Positions 8,079 to 15,380 of a DNA stretch of 19,927 nt are shown here, piece after piece. A model generated the notes under the pieces. The model saw nothing but the letters and a program-made list of their open reading frames with translations, ran no database searches and had not been told where the DNA came from. Position 1 is the stretch's first letter. Each line of letters opens with the position of its first letter. The stretch is from the NCBI GenBank assembly GCA_023136735.1, contig JAGLQQ010000128.1, forward strand, positions 1 to 19,927, given 5' to 3'. This DNA comes from Candidatus Omnitrophota bacterium. GTDB lineage: Bacteria; Omnitrophota; Gorgyraeia; B26-G9. A program made the translations under genes and the position numbers.

Positions 8079-8095
8079 AAGGTAGGATTTGAAAT

Positions 8096-8683
8096 ATGAA
8101 ACGCTGTGATTGGCTTACTAAGGATAAAGTATATATTGATTATCATGATAAAGAATGGGGAGTTCCTGTACATGATGATTTGAAGTTATTTGAGATGCTA
8201 ATACTTGAAGGCTCCCAGGCAGGACTTAGCTGGCTTACTATATTAAAACGCAGGAATACCTATCGAACTGCTTACGATAATTTTCAGCCGGAAAAAATAG
8301 CTAAATGGAGTGAAGTGAAAATAGCCTGTCTTTTAAAAGATCCCGGAATAATCAGAAACAGATTGAAGGTGCATGCTGCTAAGATAAATGCGCAAGCATA
8401 TTTAAAAGTAAGAGAAGAATTTGGCAGCTTTGATAAATTTATCTGGTCCTTTGTCAAAGGCGTTCAGATTCAAAACGCATGGAAATTGTTATCTGATATC
8501 CCTGCGACAACCAAGGAATCAGATGCCATGAGTAAAGAATTTAAAAGAAGAGGTTTTAAGTTTGTCGGTTCTACTATATGCTATGCGTTTATGCAGGCAG
8601 TGGGTATCGTGAATGACCATACGATAGATTGCTATAGATATACACAAATAAAACATAAAAAGAGAAGATGTAAATTATTGTGA
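8096..8683 (+). CDS. tag: DNA-3-methyladenine glycosylase I
   Basis: The enzyme excises 3-methyladenine from alkylated DNA to start base-excision repair in the cytoplasm. It is 195 residues, close to the 187 of the E. coli protein, and aligns with it by eye from the start (RCDWLT, YHDKEWG). The zinc ligands are all in the family positions: C4, H17, H175 and C179. The active-site E38 and W46 (LEGSQAGLSW) and the RRGFKFVGST segment are also present. The C-terminus is a short lysine/arginine tail. The ATG gives the canonical N-terminus with C4 in place. The gene follows the Cys-tail peptide and precedes an unrelated operon, separated by a hairpin. Confidence 0.96.
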   Translation: MKRCDWLTKDKVYIDYHDKEWGVPVHDDLKLFEMLILEGSQAGLSWLTILKRRNTYRTAYDNFQPEKIAKWSEVKIACLLKDPGIIRNRLKVHAAKINAQAYLKVREEFGSFDKFIWSFVKGVQIQNAWKLLSDIPATTKESDAMSKEFKRRGFKFVGSTICYAFMQAVGIVNDHTIDCYRYTQIKHKKRRCKLL

Positions 8684-8685
8684 AA

Positions 8686-8735
8686 ACGACAGTTATCCAC
8701 TGAGAAAAATTATTCAATTTTTATGTCGTCTTTTT
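8686..8735. terminator. Stem-loop followed by T-run after the glycosylase gene
   Basis: AAAAATT (8705-8711) and AATTTTT (8716-8722) form a perfect 7-bp hairpin with a four-base loop. ACGACA (8686-8691) can pair with TGTCGT (8724-8729) around it, and a run of Ts follows (8731-8735). This fits a terminator for the glycosylase transcript, although the stem is AT-rich and the outer pairing spans a long internal bulge. Confidence 0.4.
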
Positions 8736-8778
8736 CCCTTTCTATATCGTCTTACAGATAGAAAGAGAGGTGGCAGCA

Positions 8779-9243
8779 ATGAAGAAATTATTGGGATTAA
8801 TAGTATTAACTATAGTGGTGGGAGTTTTTTTATGTCCAACTGATTTGGTTTTTGCCCAAAACGGGCAAAGCGGCGCGGGGCGTGGCGGGCATCACCGAAA
8901 ACATTTAAGAGACCAAGACAATAACCCTCCGGGACCACGCGGCGGCAGAGGAACAAACTGGGAGAATAAGCCCGGGTCACAAGGCGGCCCAGGTGCAAGC
9001 CCGGATTACAGAAAAAATCGGCATCAGCGTCAAGAGCAAATGCAAAGATTCAAGGAAGAAAATCCTGAAAAGTATGAAAAAGTAAATGCGCGGATTCAAA
9101 AGCGCAATGAGCTTAGACAACTCAGAGAGAATGATCCTGAAGCATTTAAGCAGGAGATGCAGAATATCCGTGAAAACAGAAGGCAACGAAGACAAGATCA
9201 TATGCCGAGTGTTTCTAATGATGAGGATTTGGTGAGTAACTAA
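8779..9243 (+). CDS. Exported charged repeat protein, short paralogue (two repeats)
   Basis: The product is 154 residues from the ATG at 8779; GAGAGGTGG upstream is the ribosome-binding site, so I prefer this start to the GTG at 8770. A signal peptide (MKKLLG to FAQ, cleavage after VFA) is followed by a Gly/His/Arg/Pro-rich stretch with GGHHRKH. Two helical repeats then carry the signature F/L-[KR]-E-x-[ND]-P-E-x-[YF]. The protein is extremely basic and acidic at once and lacks cysteine in the mature part. It is a shorter paralogue of the next gene, which it overlaps by one base (TAATG). As the first gene of an ECF sigma operon it may be a periplasmic stress or metal-binding effector; that is inference. 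Confidence 0.75.
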   Translation: MKKLLGLIVLTIVVGVFLCPTDLVFAQNGQSGAGRGGHHRKHLRDQDNNPPGPRGGRGTNWENKPGSQGGPGASPDYRKNRHQRQEQMQRFKEENPEKYEKVNARIQKRNELRQLRENDPEAFKQEMQNIRENRRQRRQDHMPSVSNDEDLVSN

Positions 9244-10208
9244 TGAAAAAAGTATGGGTTGTAATAGTATTGTTTATCGTGCTGGGGAGTATCTTGAGTC
9301 ACTCAGATATTGCTCTTGCCCAGGGTGGTAGAAATGTACGCACAAATCAAGGTGACTCCTTTGGTGGATTTAACCAGGGGAGAAACCACGATAGTGATTC
9401 TCCCTGCACACGCGACCCAGATAGAAGTCTTGAGAATAGAAACAACAGATATCAGCGCCAAGAGCAAATGCAAAGACTTAAGGAAGAAAATCCTGAAAAG
9501 TTCAAACAGACCATGGAGCAAAGGCAGCAAAGACGAGAAGAAAGACTCCAGTATCTAAAGGAGAATGATCCTCAGCAATATGAAAAGGTAAAAGCACGCA
9601 TTGAAAAACACAATGAACTAAAACAGCTTCGAGATGATGATCCTGAAGCGTTTCGTGTGAAGATCAAGGAAATTAAGGAAAACAAAAGGCATAACAGACA
9701 AGAACGTATGCATTATTTTAAGCAAGAAGATCCAGAGAAATTTGATAAAATGATGGGCCGGATGCGAGATAAGAGGGATAACAAGTGGCACCGGCTAAAA
9801 GAAGGTGATCCTGAAAAGTTTAGACAGATAGCGGCACAGAGAGGAAAACATATGCGTGACTCTCTTCGAAATTTAAAGGAAACCGATCCTCAAAGGTATG
9901 AACAGGTAAAACGGCATGTTCACAGAGCTAGGCTGGAAAGACTTCAGAACCTAAAACAGGAAAATCCGGAAAAATTTCAAGAGGTAATGGCAAAGAGAAA
10001 AGCAAATTTTCAGATTTGTATGGAAAAATTAAAAGAAAGGAATCCGAAAAAATATGAGCGGGTTCAGTCCAAGCTAAAGGAACTTAAAAATTATCAAAAG
10101 TTGAAACAGGATAATCCGGAAGAAGCAGAACAGTATTTGCAAAAACATCCTAAACTTGAAAAGATTATGAAAAGACATTATTGGCAGGTTGAAACTGACG
10201 AATTGTGA
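9243..10208 (+). CDS. Exported protein of about nine 26-residue charged helical repeats
   Basis: The product has 321 residues: a signal peptide (MKKVWV to ALA, cleavage before QGG), a short Gly/Asp/Asn/Arg region, then about nine repeats from residue 75 to the C-terminus. Each begins L-K-x-x-[DN]-P-x-x-[FY] followed by a helix rich in Lys, Arg, Glu and Gln. Most repeats are 26 residues long; single units are 24 or 30. The pattern suggests a row of helices or helical hairpins with a DP turn in each. Composition resembles periplasmic Spy/CpxP/ZraP-like helical proteins, but I see no LTxxQ motif. It overlaps the shorter paralogue and lies 7 bases before the sigma gene. It may be the target or the sensor partner of that regulon. 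Confidence 0.8.
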   Translation: MKKVWVVIVLFIVLGSILSHSDIALAQGGRNVRTNQGDSFGGFNQGRNHDSDSPCTRDPDRSLENRNNRYQRQEQMQRLKEENPEKFKQTMEQRQQRREERLQYLKENDPQQYEKVKARIEKHNELKQLRDDDPEAFRVKIKEIKENKRHNRQERMHYFKQEDPEKFDKMMGRMRDKRDNKWHRLKEGDPEKFRQIAAQRGKHMRDSLRNLKETDPQRYEQVKRHVHRARLERLQNLKQENPEKFQEVMAKRKANFQICMEKLKERNPKKYERVQSKLKELKNYQKLKQDNPEEAEQYLQKHPKLEKIMKRHYWQVETDEL

Positions 10209-10215
10209 TTATCCT

Positions 10216-10788
10216 ATGACAGACGCTCAGAATGCGGACGATAAAGACACGATACTAAAAGCGCGGGAAGGCGATATGTTCGCCTTCCGAGCTTTAGTTG
10301 ATGAGCATAAAGAACAGGCAGTAAGAATAGCTTATTCGATTACAGGGAATCTTGCTGATGCCCAGGATGTAGCTCAAGACGCGTTTATAAAGATTTATAA
10401 AAATATAAACAGTTTTAAGTTTAATTCCAAATTTTCTACCTGGCTTTACCGCATAGTGGTAAACTTGGGGCATGATTTTCTGAGAAAAAGGATCCGTTCA
10501 AAGGTTGTTTTCAATAATGACAATACCGCGCTGCAAGGGCAGACTAAGGATGCGAAAGGTGTTGATCCGGGGGAAACGCTTTTGTTCAAGGAATTAAAAG
10601 CTAAAATTGAAGAGGCGGTAACGTTTTTACCGGAAAAACAGCAGATTGTTTTTACTCTGAAGTATAAAAAAGACATGAAAAACAGGGAAATAGCGGAAGT
10701 AATGGGCGTGAGTGTTTCCACTGTTAAAATGCATTTATTCAGGGCGTTAAATAAAATGCAGAAAAAACTCAGCGTTTATATGAGGTGA
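10216..10788 (+). CDS. ECF-type RNA polymerase sigma factor
   Basis: This sigma-70 family member of the extracytoplasmic-function group directs RNA polymerase to stress or envelope promoters. The protein is 190 residues from ATG 10216. Region 2 is clear (NLADAQDVAQDAFIKIYK, then FSTWLYRIVVN), and region 4 carries the helix-turn-helix (LPEKQQIVFTLKY, IAEVMGVSVSTVKMHLFRA). Regions 1.1 and 3 are absent, as expected for ECF factors. A TTG at 10189 would overlap the previous gene and is less likely. Translation is probably coupled to the preceding gene, because no Shine-Dalgarno sequence is seen and the stop is 7 bases upstream. The next gene is its likely anti-sigma factor. Confidence 0.93.
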   Translation: MTDAQNADDKDTILKAREGDMFAFRALVDEHKEQAVRIAYSITGNLADAQDVAQDAFIKIYKNINSFKFNSKFSTWLYRIVVNLGHDFLRKRIRSKVVFNNDNTALQGQTKDAKGVDPGETLLFKELKAKIEEAVTFLPEKQQIVFTLKYKKDMKNREIAEVMGVSVSTVKMHLFRALNKMQKKLSVYMR

Positions 10789-10793
10789 TCAAA

Positions 10794-11294
10794 ATGTTAT
10801 GCGGGTTAAGAAAGAAAAAATTATTTGAATACGCGATGGGTGAGTTGAATAACGGCCGGGCTCGAAAGATCGAAAAACATTTGAAGCGCTGTTCGAAATG
10901 CCGGCAGTATTTGTCTTGTTTGCGGAAAATCAACAGCATTAGCGCTGGCGATGAACAGCCGTTTTTGAATGAGGTTTTCTGGCGCAAATTTAATGAACGC
11001 TTAGAGATGAAGCTTTCGCAGGAACAACTAAACATCCCCGCGTCTCAAATCTTAAATATGCGCTTTATGGCAATAAGATTGCCGAGATTTGCTTTTGCTG
11101 CTGCCGCGGTGGTGGTTTGTGTTTTACTTGTTTTTATAACCTCACCACTGCAGAATTATCTTTCTCAGGTTAGTGATCAGGATCTGGTGGAAACTGCTTT
11201 TTTGATTGAAGAAGCTGGGGGATTAAATTATAACAGCGACGAAGAAGCCTATGTGGAAGAAATGCTGTTGCAACTTGAATTTAATGAGACATGA
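10794..11294 (+). CDS. Membrane-bound zinc-finger anti-sigma factor
   Basis: The protein probably holds the ECF sigma factor at the membrane. From ATG 10794 it is 166 residues. The start is set by the very strong GAGGTGATC ribosome-binding site (10782-10790) that contains the sigma gene's stop codon. The N-terminal domain has the anti-sigma zinc motif H29-x3-C33-x2-C36 with a further C3. A membrane helix follows at about 98-117, then an acidic C-terminal domain of about 45 residues (EEAGGLNYNSDEEAYVEE) that would face the periplasm. The short periplasmic part could be the signal-receiving end. Placement right behind the sigma gene strongly supports the pairing. Confidence 0.88.
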   Translation: MLCGLRKKKLFEYAMGELNNGRARKIEKHLKRCSKCRQYLSCLRKINSISAGDEQPFLNEVFWRKFNERLEMKLSQEQLNIPASQILNMRFMAIRLPRFAFAAAAVVVCVLLVFITSPLQNYLSQVSDQDLVETAFLIEEAGGLNYNSDEEAYVEEMLLQLEFNET

Positions 11295-11332
11295 AAATTG
11301 TAAAATTATTATAAAATAATAATACTTTTTAG

Positions 11333-11362
11333 TTGACAATATGATAGTAATGTGGATATAAT
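11333..11362 (+). promoter_or_regulatory. Strong sigma-70-type promoter for the diguanylate cyclase leader
   Basis: TTGACA (11333-11338) and TATAAT (11357-11362) are perfect consensus boxes with an 18-bp spacer. Transcription should begin near 11369, giving a leader of about 220 bases before the GGDEF gene. Confidence 0.8.
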
Positions 11363-11400
11363 CGATAAGCTTTTAAGGGGTAAGGTTGAAGATATAAAGG

Positions 11401-11433
11401 CCAAATTACCAAGAGGGTGGTTTGGTTTTTGTT
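11401..11433 (+). terminator. Terminator-like hairpin in the leader (possible attenuator)
   Basis: CCAAATTACC (11401-11410) pairs over ten bases, including two G-U pairs, with GGTGGTTTGG (11416-11425). The loop is five bases, and TTTTTGTTT follows. It lies about 30 bases after the predicted transcript start and far from the upstream anti-sigma stop. It may therefore attenuate the downstream gene rather than end the upstream operon. Confidence 0.6.
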
Positions 11434-11451
11434 TGATTATTGCTGCAGAAT

Positions 11452-11563
11452 TCTATGGGCGTGAGCCCATAGATGAAGGCCAATGATTATCCGCCAGATT
11501 GTTAGCCGGATGTTACGCCGAAGGGGAAACGTGAAGATGCTATGGAAACCCATAGAGTTTCAC
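11452..11563 (+). ncRNA. Structured leader RNA of unknown type before the GGDEF gene
   Basis: Two hairpins sharing the same stem sequence flank a GC-richer core. The first is TCTATGGGC (11452-11460), a GTGA loop, then GCCCATAGA (11465-11473), perfect over nine pairs. The second is CTATGG (11540-11545), AAAC, CCATAG (11550-11555), enclosed by GTGAA (11531-11535) and TTCAC (11559-11563). The first half of each could also pair with the second half of the other. The core contains ACGCCGAAGGGGAAAC. I could not match it to a known riboswitch class; it lacks the conserved GCAAAGCC core of c-di-GMP-I aptamers. Confidence 0.4.
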
Positions 11564-11589
11564 TAAATTGTAGAAGGGAGGTAATGCAA

Positions 11590-12507
11590 ATGAACAATGA
11601 ACAAAACATAGCTGTAAGAGATAATATTTTAATAGTGGATGACGAAGAAAAAGATGTGGAATTTTTAAGAAGGATACTCCAGCAGGAAAATTATGACATC
11701 ACTATTGCTGAAAACGGTAAGAAGGCATTAGCGTTGTTAAACGAGAAGAAATTTGATCTCGTGATACTGGATATCATTCTTCCTGATATTGATGGGTATG
11801 ATGTGTGCAAAAAAATTAAAGAAGATAAGCAAAACAATAATTTGCCTGTACTTTTTTATACAAACATTAGTGCGGTCGATAACAAATTGATTGGTCTTAA
11901 AATGGGCGCGTCTGATTTTTTAACAAAAAACTCTGATGCGCGGGAATTGCTTATTCGTGTTGAAATGCTGTTGGATGCTAAAAAATCGATTGATAGCGCT
12001 ATTGAGCTAGCATACATTGATGACCTAACTGAGGTTTATAACCGAAGGTATTTTCAGTATTGTTTGAAGAACGAGTTTGAAAGGAGTTGTCGTTATAAAC
12101 GCGATTTTAGCTGCGCGATGATTGATGTGGATAAGTTTAAACGAATTAATGATACCTTTGGACATAAAACCGGAGACGTTGTTCTGAGGAAAACAGCAAA
12201 TACTTTACGCAGGAATATTCGTAGCTCTGATATCTTATGTCGTTACGGGGGAGATGAATTTGGAGTGCTGTTCCCTGAAACATGTTCAGATGAAGCATAT
12301 TTGGCAGCTGAAAGAATCAGACAGAATCTTTTAAAACAGGAATTGAATGAGAAGGAAAGTAGTAGTGCTATTACGATAAGCTGTGGAATTAGTTCTTATT
12401 CTAATTCAACCAAAAAGTTTGATGATTTGTTGGAGCAGGCAGATAAGGCCTTATATGCAGCCAAGCAAAAAGGACGCAACCAGACAAACGTGTTCTCGAG
12501 TAATTAA
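11590..12507 (+). CDS. Response regulator-GGDEF diguanylate cyclase (PleD-like)
   Basis: The protein joins a receiver domain (residues about 10-130) to a GGDEF domain (about 145-305) and should make cyclic di-GMP from GTP when phosphorylated. The receiver has the acidic pair (VDDEE), phosphoacceptor D61 (LVILDIILPDIDG), the Thr of YTN and the conserved K113. The GGDEF domain keeps the full GGDEF signature (220-224), metal-binding IDVDKFK and an inhibitory RxxD site (RSSD, 211-214) five residues upstream, so it should be active and feedback-inhibited. GGGAGG sits 8 bases before the ATG at 11590, which I prefer to the ATGs at 11542 and 11584. No histidine kinase is encoded here. Confidence 0.93.
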   Translation: MNNEQNIAVRDNILIVDDEEKDVEFLRRILQQENYDITIAENGKKALALLNEKKFDLVILDIILPDIDGYDVCKKIKEDKQNNNLPVLFYTNISAVDNKLIGLKMGASDFLTKNSDARELLIRVEMLLDAKKSIDSAIELAYIDDLTEVYNRRYFQYCLKNEFERSCRYKRDFSCAMIDVDKFKRINDTFGHKTGDVVLRKTANTLRRNIRSSDILCRYGGDEFGVLFPETCSDEAYLAAERIRQNLLKQELNEKESSSAITISCGISSYSNSTKKFDDLLEQADKALYAAKQKGRNQTNVFSSN

Positions 12508-12550
12508 GGCAGCTGTAAACGGGGGCGGGGATTCCAAGCGAAAGTTAATA

Positions 12551-12579
12551 TTGACTTTTACTAATAATGAGACTAAAAT
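12551..12579 (+). promoter_or_regulatory. Putative promoter for the ACT-domain gene
   Basis: TTGACT (12551-12556) and TAAAAT (12574-12579) with a 17-bp spacer lie about 115 bases upstream of the ACT gene start. The leader between them contains a T9 run. Confidence 0.5.
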
Positions 12580-12632
12580 TTCTTATAAGGAAATGGATGG
12601 TTAAATATAATAAATATGGCAAAACATTACAT

Positions 12633-12664
12633 GAAAAAAATAGACAAGGGTCCTGTTTTTTTTT
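12633..12664 (+). terminator. Possible weak terminator or attenuator before the ACT gene
   Basis: An A-rich run and ACAAGG can pair, with a bulge, with CCTGT and the following nine Ts. The stem is short and imperfect. It could end the GGDEF transcript or attenuate the transcript from 12551. Low certainty. Confidence 0.3.
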
Positions 12665-12693
12665 GTTAATATCTCCTAAAGAAAGGCGGCAAA

Positions 12694-13101
12694 ATGTCAA
12701 AAGCAAGGGCAGGAAAAGAAATTCATGTGGTAGCGGAAAATAGGCTGGGGGCATTAGCGGATATAAGCCAGTGGCTTGCGGATAAAGGAATTAATATCAC
12801 TTCAGTCTGTGCCTATGTAGATAATTCTAAAGCGAATTTTCTTTTTAAAACCTCAGACAATAAAAAGGCAGTTGAAATATTAAAAGCTAAAGAGATAGAG
12901 AGAGTAAAGGAAGAGGAAGTTGTAGTTGTTGAGATGCAGGATAAAGTGGGCATGCTCAAAGATATGGTAAAAAAGCTTAAAAGCGCGGATATAGATATTA
13001 AATATCTTTATGGAACCGCATCCAGTGCGCCAAATGTCCCCGCAACAATTATTTTTGTTGTTGAAGACAATAAAAAAGCGATTCAGGCGATAAACGGATA
13101 A
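12694..13101 (+). CDS. Tandem ACT-domain protein
   Basis: The 135-residue protein consists of two ACT-type domains. The first (about 8-70) has EIHVVAENRLGALADISQWLADKGINI, of which the NRLGALADI segment is the usual ligand-loop region. The second (about 74-135) has VVVEMQDKVGMLKDMVKKL. ACT domains bind amino acids or other small ligands and are typically regulatory. Stand-alone tandem ACT proteins of this size are common in bacteria and their partner is usually unknown. AAAGGCGG lies about 5 bases before the ATG. The next gene starts 3 bases after the stop, so the two are likely coupled. Domain call is secure; ligand is not known. Confidence 0.85.
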   Translation: MSKARAGKEIHVVAENRLGALADISQWLADKGINITSVCAYVDNSKANFLFKTSDNKKAVEILKAKEIERVKEEEVVVVEMQDKVGMLKDMVKKLKSADIDIKYLYGTASSAPNVPATIIFVVEDNKKAIQAING

Positions 13102-13104
13102 AAT

Positions 13105-15096
13105 TTGATTGCAAAACTAGGACAAAAAGATTCCTTATGTTTTGGAATAAGTATAAATAGAATAAAGCTAGTTTTCTTTATTTTGTTAGGGGCGTGTTTC
13201 CTGGCCTACGGAGCCAGCATGGGAAATGGTTTTCTGATCGATGATAATGATCTAATAGAAAATAACGCTTACGTAAAAGACATCAGAAACCTGCCAATGG
13301 TCTTTTGTTCCTCCTATTTAAACTACTATAGGCCGTTATCAAGCTTATCTCTTGCGCTTGATTACAATACGTACGGACTTAATTCCTGGGGGTATCATCT
13401 TAGCTCGATATTGCTGCATTTCATGAATTGTTTTCTGTTTTTTCTTCTTTTTCAAACACTTTTCAAGAACTTTGAGTTTTCTTTTTTAAGCAGCCTGTTT
13501 TTTGCAGTCCATCCTATAAATAGTGTTACCGTTAATTATATCTCGGATAGAGGGAATTTACTTGTTTCAATTTTTATGCTTCTTTCACTTCTAAGTTTTA
13601 TCTATGGCTTGAGTAAAAAACTTAAATGGTATTACGCTCTAACCTGTTTGTTTTTTATCTTCAGTTTGCTCAGTCGCGAGAATGCCGTAATATTTCCTGC
13701 GTATCTAGCATGTGTTTTCTTTTTTACTGAGAAAAAAAAGGAATTTAAAGAAGCATGTTTTCTATTTATTCCGCTATTTTTGAGCCTTCTTGTTTTTTTT
13801 AAACTCAGGCCGGATATTTTTTCTTTAGCAACGAATGATAATAGCATTTTTCTTTTTAAAAACTTATCTGAATATCTATATATCATTATAAAATATCTGA
13901 TGCTCACAGTTGCACCTTTTAATATAAGCTTTTACCGCGCCATACCTGAGTTGACGCCTAGGATAGCGATATTTGTTTGGATAATTGCGATTACAGGGAC
14001 AGGGCTTATATACAAGTACAGAAAGAATAAAATGGTTTTATTTTCTATGTGCTGGTTTCTTATCGGAGTAGCGCCTCTTTACAAAATGATGTTTAGCCGC
14101 CAGGAGATTGGGTTGTGCATGCAGGACAGCTGGATCTATTTTTCCTCTATGGGGTTGTTTGGATTGATAGCTAATCTGTTTTTGATTGTAAAAAACAGGG
14201 TTAGAATAGGGATTTATTTTGTTTTTTTATTTGTCTGCTTTTTGTTTTTGATAAATCAATCGTGGGTAAATGCAGCTCTATGGAAAGATACCCCGACTTA
14301 TTGTAGTTATTTTCTTAAATCAATGCCCAACAGTCGTTTAATGTTAGCTAATATGGCAAACTATTATTTTAAGCAGAAGGATTATAAATATGCGCTTAAT
14401 TATTATCAGCTTTATAAAAACAAAGTACCGCGGCAATTTGTCAAAAATGAGGATAAGATATCAGTTTTTAGCAGGATGGGAATGTGTTATTTTGAGTTAG
14501 GAGATTTAGAAAACGCTCAAAAATATTTTAATGGGGCTATAGCTATGGGGCTGCAGCTTGATTTATCAAAGCATGATTCGTATGTAGGGATGGGGAAAAT
14601 TTCTTTAAAAAAAGGTAATAGGCAGCAGGCAATTGATTATTTTAAAAAAGGTATAGAGGATTTGGTTTGTAGTATTAAGGGAGAAGGCAATAATGCGCGG
14701 CCATTAACACTGGATAAGAATGTTTTTGTTCGAAGCACACGAACTGCATATAAAATATCCATAGGCTTGAATTGTCTGAAAGATTGGGGAGTATACTTAT
14801 ACAAGGTAGATTTTTTAACGGAGGCTAAAGACTGTTTTGAAAAAGTTCTTTTAATTGGTTCTGAGCAGACGCATAATCATGACGCGCATTATAACTTGGG
14901 GCTTATATACACCAGACTGGGACATAGAGAAAAAGCTATATCCCAACATAAAAAAGCCGCAGAAAGCGGGCAATTTGCTATTAAGGCAAACTATTGCCTA
15001 TCAATACTTTATGCAAAAGAGGGAGATAAAGAAAAGTCTTTTGCGGCGCAATCTGAGGTTTTAAGCCGGGATAGAGACTATTATAAAAGGCAATAA
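13105..15096 (+). CDS. Polytopic GT-C-type glycosyltransferase-like protein with C-terminal TPRs
   Basis: The product has 663 residues. Residues 20-385 contain roughly nine to eleven hydrophobic helices; the first loop has the acidic FLIDDNDLI motif (D46, D47) typical of GT-C enzymes. The stretch YRPLSSLSLALDY, then WGYHLSSILLHFMN, then FFAVHPINSVTVNYIS, resembles TMTC/PMT-like O-mannosyltransferase relatives. From about 410 there are TPR repeats (YFKQKDYKYALNYY, CYFELGDLENAQKYF, GKISLKKGNRQQAIDYF, LIYTRLGHREKAISQH). The likely start is TTG 13105, 3 bases after the ACT stop; the first in-frame ATG is only at codon 39, inside the first helix-loop. Sugar transfer from a lipid donor is inferred. 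Confidence 0.75.
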   Translation: MIAKLGQKDSLCFGISINRIKLVFFILLGACFLAYGASMGNGFLIDDNDLIENNAYVKDIRNLPMVFCSSYLNYYRPLSSLSLALDYNTYGLNSWGYHLSSILLHFMNCFLFFLLFQTLFKNFEFSFLSSLFFAVHPINSVTVNYISDRGNLLVSIFMLLSLLSFIYGLSKKLKWYYALTCLFFIFSLLSRENAVIFPAYLACVFFFTEKKKEFKEACFLFIPLFLSLLVFFKLRPDIFSLATNDNSIFLFKNLSEYLYIIIKYLMLTVAPFNISFYRAIPELTPRIAIFVWIIAITGTGLIYKYRKNKMVLFSMCWFLIGVAPLYKMMFSRQEIGLCMQDSWIYFSSMGLFGLIANLFLIVKNRVRIGIYFVFLFVCFLFLINQSWVNAALWKDTPTYCSYFLKSMPNSRLMLANMANYYFKQKDYKYALNYYQLYKNKVPRQFVKNEDKISVFSRMGMCYFELGDLENAQKYFNGAIAMGLQLDLSKHDSYVGMGKISLKKGNRQQAIDYFKKGIEDLVCSIKGEGNNARPLTLDKNVFVRSTRTAYKISIGLNCLKDWGVYLYKVDFLTEAKDCFEKVLLIGSEQTHNHDAHYNLGLIYTRLGHREKAISQHKKAAESGQFAIKANYCLSILYAKEGDKEKSFAAQSEVLSRDRDYYKRQ

Positions 15097-15126
15097 AAAT
15101 ATCAGTTTGAATAGAGTTTAAAATAC

Positions 15127-15155
15127 TTGACACAATATTGTGTTTGTGCTAAAGT
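15127..15155 (+). promoter_or_regulatory. Promoter of the FMN riboswitch leader with overlapping palindrome
   Basis: TTGACA (15127-15132) and TAAAGT (15150-15155) are spaced by 17 bp, placing the transcript start at about 15162, the first base of the riboswitch. A perfect 14-bp palindrome, ACACAATATTGTGT (15130-15143), overlaps the -35 box and spacer and may be an operator. Confidence 0.7.
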
Positions 15156-15161
15156 TGAAAA

Positions 15162-15301
15162 ATCTTCGGGATAGGGTGAAATTCCCTACTGGCAGTAAAA
15201 TTCCGCAAAATGCGGTATAAAGCCTGCGAGCAAGGTCAGAAATGGCCGGGCAGAGAAGGTGTTATTCCTTCGCCAATAGTATAGTCTAGATGCGAGAAGA
15301 T
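15162..15301 (+). promoter_or_regulatory. FMN riboswitch (RFN element)
   Basis: The leader carries the conserved FMN aptamer blocks in order: ATCTTCGGG, AGGGTGAAATTCCC, TGGCAGTA, AGCCTGCGAGC, GGTCAGA, then ATAGTATAGTCTAGATG and GAGAAGAT. ATCTTC (15162-15167) pairs with GAAGAT (15296-15301) to close helix P1. FMN binding would turn down the riboflavin operon downstream. Two places depart from the usual consensus: GGTGTTATTCC in place of GGTGAAATTCC in the second arm, and CCAATAGT in place of CCGACAGT. Confidence 0.95.
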
Positions 15302-15304
15302 GCT

Positions 15305-15360
15305 AAGACTTATAGTGTAGTCTTTTAAAATCCCTGAGATATTTTTTCCGGGATTTTTTT
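15305..15360 (+). terminator. Riboswitch expression platform with intrinsic terminator
   Basis: AAGACT (15305-15310) and AGTCTT (15319-15324) form a first small hairpin. AAAATCCC (15327-15334) then pairs perfectly with GGGATTTT (15350-15357) and runs into Ts. This is a rho-independent terminator directly behind the aptamer, as expected for FMN-controlled transcription termination. Confidence 0.85.
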
Positions 15361-15380
15361 TGTTTCATACACTAATTTAT

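Noticed and set aside
8692..8699. DnaA-box-like TTATCCAC
   Set aside because: Single copy, no cluster of boxes, no dnaA/dnaN or AT-rich unwinding region nearby.
8726..8753. Direct repeat TCGTCTT with 21-bp period as an ECF promoter or operator
   Set aside because: The first copy lies in the hairpin behind the glycosylase gene and no matching AAC-type -35 element is seen at the right distance.
11452..11563. Known c-di-GMP-I or glycine riboswitch before the GGDEF gene
   Set aside because: The CCGAAGGGGAAA stretch recalls glycine aptamers, but the other conserved blocks of both classes are missing.
12616..12669. 17-codon leader peptide before the ACT gene
   Set aside because: No ribosome-binding site and no enrichment for a particular amino acid.
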